Shown piece by piece: positions 62,242 through 64,000 of a DNA stretch of 64,000 bases. How positions within the stretch are numbered: position 1 is the stretch's first letter; each line of letters starts with the position of its first letter. Source of the stretch: Cedecea neteri (lineage in GTDB: Bacteria > Pseudomonadota > Gammaproteobacteria > Enterobacterales > Enterobacteriaceae). The notes beneath the pieces are model-generated. The model worked only from the letters and a program-made list of their open reading frames with translations, ran no database searches and was not told the origin of the DNA. The stretch covers positions 3,162,001-3,226,000 of the forward strand of contig NZ_CP009458.1 of NCBI RefSeq assembly GCF_000758305.1, written 5' to 3'. A program made the position numbers and the translations under genes.

Positions 62242-62561
62242 ATATTGCGCTGATTATTCTGGCCAGTTTGCTTAGCTGCGGCGGGCAGCTGTGCCAGAAG
62301 CAGGCGGCTCAGGGGGCGGGGCGCCGCCACCTGATGCTGTGGCTTGGGCTAAGCGTGATGCTATTAGGGCTGGGGATGCTCGTCTGGCTGCTGGTGCTCC
62401 AGCACGTCGAGGTGAGCATCGCTTACCCCATGCTGAGCCTGAACTTTATCTTTATCACCCTTGCCGCGCGCTGGATCTGGAAAGAGCGGATTTCAGCGCA
62501 CCACTGGCTGGGCGTGATACTAATCATTCTGGGTATTATCGCGCTGGGAGGGCACGCCTGA
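62238..62561 (+). CDS. arnE: ArnE, subunit of the undecaprenyl-P-Ara4N flippase
   Basis: 107 residues, four helices, small multidrug resistance-like (EamA half): LLSCGGQLCQKQAA, VEVSIAYPMLSLNFIFITLAARWIWKERIS. Works with ArnF. ATGA overlap with arnT; its stop overlaps the arnF start by one base. Confidence 0.95.
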   Translation: MNIALIILASLLSCGGQLCQKQAAQGAGRRHLMLWLGLSVMLLGLGMLVWLLVLQHVEVSIAYPMLSLNFIFITLAARWIWKERISAHHWLGVILIILGIIALGGHA

Positions 62562-62956
62562 TGGGGTATCTCTGGGCGTTAATGAGCGTGCTGCTGGTCA
62601 GCGGGGCACAGCTCAGCATGAAATGGGCGATGATTCAGTTTCCTCCCGCAGCAGTGAGCCTTGAATTTATCAAGGCGGTGCTGTTCGGCGGCTACGGGCT
62701 ATTGGCGCTGATTGGCGGGCTGGCGGCCTATGCATTTTCCATGGGCTGCTGGTACATGGCGCTGAAGCGCATTCCGCTCAGTAAAGCGTATCCGCTTTTA
62801 AGCCTGAGCTATGTGCTGGTGTGGTTCGCTGCCATTAACCTGCCGTGGCTTAACGAAGAGTTCAGTCCGGGCAAGCTTCTCGGCGTGGCGGCGATTTTCG
62901 TCGGCCTGGTGCTGATTTGCCTGCCTCATCAGCTACGTCACAAAAAGGAAAAGTAA
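62561..62956 (+). CDS. arnF: ArnF, subunit of the undecaprenyl-P-Ara4N flippase
   Basis: 131 residues from MGYLWALMSVLL; the frame open from 62291 is a shadow of arnE and is rejected. Four helices with SGAQLSMKWAM and RIPLSKAYPLLSLSYVLVWFAAINLPWLNE. Pairs with ArnE. Last gene of the operon; no obvious terminator directly after it. Confidence 0.95.
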   Translation: MGYLWALMSVLLVSGAQLSMKWAMIQFPPAAVSLEFIKAVLFGGYGLLALIGGLAAYAFSMGCWYMALKRIPLSKAYPLLSLSYVLVWFAAINLPWLNEEFSPGKLLGVAAIFVGLVLICLPHQLRHKKEK

Positions 62957-63011
62957 TGCGCTAGTTGTTCAGGCAAACTGACGGCAACCTGATGAAAACC
63001 GGATGTGAAGT

Positions 63012-63596
63012 ATGAACCCACATATCATTGAAGTGCCGTTAGAAAAGTCTTATCGCCTGATCAACCACGGTCCAACCGTGCTGGTGTCTGCCCACCACAA
63101 TGGTGTGGACGACGTGATGACCGCCGCCTGGGCCTGTGCGCTGGATTTTACCCCGTCCAAACTGATGGTTGTGCTGGATAAAATCACCGCCACCCGCACG
63201 CTTATCGAAAACAGCGGCACCTTTGTCATTCAGGTGCCCTGCGCCGCTCAGCTCAAAATGACCCATTTTCTGGGTACTCACAGCCTGAAAGAGATGCCCG
63301 ACAAGCTTGAGCAATCCGGCGTGGAATTGTTCCGCGCTCCTGGCTACAGCGTGCCGCTGGTCGCAGGCTGCACGGCCTGGATGGTGTGCAAACTTATCCC
63401 CGAGCCGCATAATCATCAGGCCCACGATCTGTTTATCGGTGAAATTATTGCTGCCTGGGCTGACGACCGTGTGTTCCAGAACGGCCACTGGTCGTTTGAA
63501 TCGTCCCCGCCGGAATACCGCAGCCTGCACTACATTGCCGGCGGTCAGTTCTACGCCATCGGCGAATCGCTGGTGGTGCCGGACGTGGAGGCATAA
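63012..63596 (+). CDS. Flavin reductase-like (FMN-binding split-barrel) protein
   Basis: 194 residues. The split-barrel flavin reductase pattern is seen in PTVLVSAHHNGVDDVMTAAWACALDFTPSKLMVVLD, ENSGTFVIQVPCAAQL and LFIGEIIAAWADD. It probably binds FMN and reduces flavin or a small substrate. TAATG overlap with the next gene indicates coupling. It runs on from the arn operon after 55 bases but is not a known arn gene. Confidence 0.85.
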   Translation: MNPHIIEVPLEKSYRLINHGPTVLVSAHHNGVDDVMTAAWACALDFTPSKLMVVLDKITATRTLIENSGTFVIQVPCAAQLKMTHFLGTHSLKEMPDKLEQSGVELFRAPGYSVPLVAGCTAWMVCKLIPEPHNHQAHDLFIGEIIAAWADDRVFQNGHWSFESSPPEYRSLHYIAGGQFYAIGESLVVPDVEA

Positions 63597-63838
63597 TGAA
63601 AAAGATTGAGCTTCCCGCAGAGGAGTACCGCCAACTGAGTGATTTCATCACCGACTGGCTGGACGACAAGCACGACCTGCAAATAGGGCAGTTTGAAGCT
63701 GAATTCTTCCTGGATGAGCTGGTGAAAAAAATGGCACCCGTGCTCTACAATAAAGGACTGGAGGATGCGCTGGCAGTAGCCCAAAGCAACATGCTAACGC
63801 TGGAAGAGTTGCTGGATCTGGAAAAGATCGTCGATTAG
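63596..63838 (+). CDS. DUF2164 family protein
   Basis: 80 residues, acidic, predicted mostly helical: LPAEEYRQLSDFITDWLDDKHDLQIGQFEAEFFLDELVKKMAPVLYNKGLEDA. This is the DUF2164 pattern; function unknown. Start overlaps the stop of the flavin reductase-like gene by one base. Confidence 0.82.
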   Translation: MKKIELPAEEYRQLSDFITDWLDDKHDLQIGQFEAEFFLDELVKKMAPVLYNKGLEDALAVAQSNMLTLEELLDLEKIVD

Positions 63839-63869
63839 TTTTACCAGGGGCAGGTGAGGCCTTTCTGCT

Positions 63870-64000
63870 CTACCTGCCGTTTTCTGTAAGGTTGTTTTGC
63901 CGCTGTGCCAGAATAAAATCGCTGATAAAGTCGACAAAAACGCGGATCTTCGACGAAAGCTGTTTCCCCGAAGTCCAGACCATCTGGAATTGCCCTGGCG
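63870..64000 (-). CDS. LysR-family regulator, C-terminal fragment cut by window edge
   Basis: Only 42 C-terminal residues are visible: the stop is TAG at 63870-63872, and the frame is open to the right edge. FQMVWTSGKQLSSKIRVFVDFISDFI is a typical end of a LysR substrate-binding domain. It converges on the DUF2164 gene. The HTH and start lie outside the window. Confidence 0.72.
   Translation of the reverse strand, partial: PGQFQMVWTSGKQLSSKIRVFVDFISDFILAQRQNNLTENGR

Noticed and set aside
62291..62560. N-terminal extension of arnF
   Set aside because: It is a shifted frame of arnE; the ATG overlapping the arnE stop gives the normal ArnF length.

Overview
This window reads as chromosome from a member of the Enterobacteriaceae. 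Nearly every housekeeping gene is a close homologue of an Escherichia coli gene, with matching lengths and catalytic residues, and the order follows two E. coli blocks: malI/malX/malY with ydgA-manA-fumA-fumC-tus-rst-folM-ydgI-ydgH-pntAB, then uspE-fnr-ogt-smrA and ydcI through ydcP. The genus cannot be fixed by reading; it is not E. coli, because uid, hdhA, ydgC and ydcH are absent and several accessory modules are present. The tus gene and its Ter site put the window in the replication terminus region.

Layout. 1-794: 3'-truncated PHP-type metallohydrolase. 927-4999: maltose/glucose-type PTS locus malY-malX with divergent malI and two MalI operators. 5016-7376: an acetyltransferase, then two related exported pilin-like proteins next to AT-rich DNA, where E. 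coli has uid/hdhA. 7377-24142: ydgA, manA, fumA/fumC, tus with Ter, rstB and rstA separated by a small exported-protein gene on the opposite strand, folM (apparently with an ATT start), ydgI, ydgH, pntAB. 24247-27794: uspE, fnr, ogt, smrA.

27819-55206 is the ydcI-ydcP backbone broken by accessory insertions. A carboxylesterase, a LysR regulator, an aminotransferase and an amino-acid-binding protein lie between ydcJ and opgD. A HicAB toxin-antitoxin pair replaces ydcH. Between tehB and ydcL lie a pepT-like/dppA-like pair flanked by CCCTCACC-type palindromic repeats and a beta-glucoside PTS/GH4 operon with its own RpiR-family regulator. An EamA transporter and an AraC regulator lie between ydcL and ydcO. 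55579-62956 is a complete arnBCADTEF operon (L-Ara4N modification of lipid A, polymyxin resistance), followed by a flavin reductase-like gene, a DUF2164 gene and the C-terminal end of a LysR regulator running off the right edge.

The modules that most deserve follow-up are: the RpiR-family regulator with two helix-turn-helix domains and three matching TGAAA-N5-TTTCA dyads beside the PTS operon it probably controls; the split rstA/rstB locus; the orphan pilin-like pair; and the repeat-bracketed peptide-use module. I found no rRNA, tRNA, CRISPR array, insertion sequence or prophage. No single element is convincingly a wholly new system.
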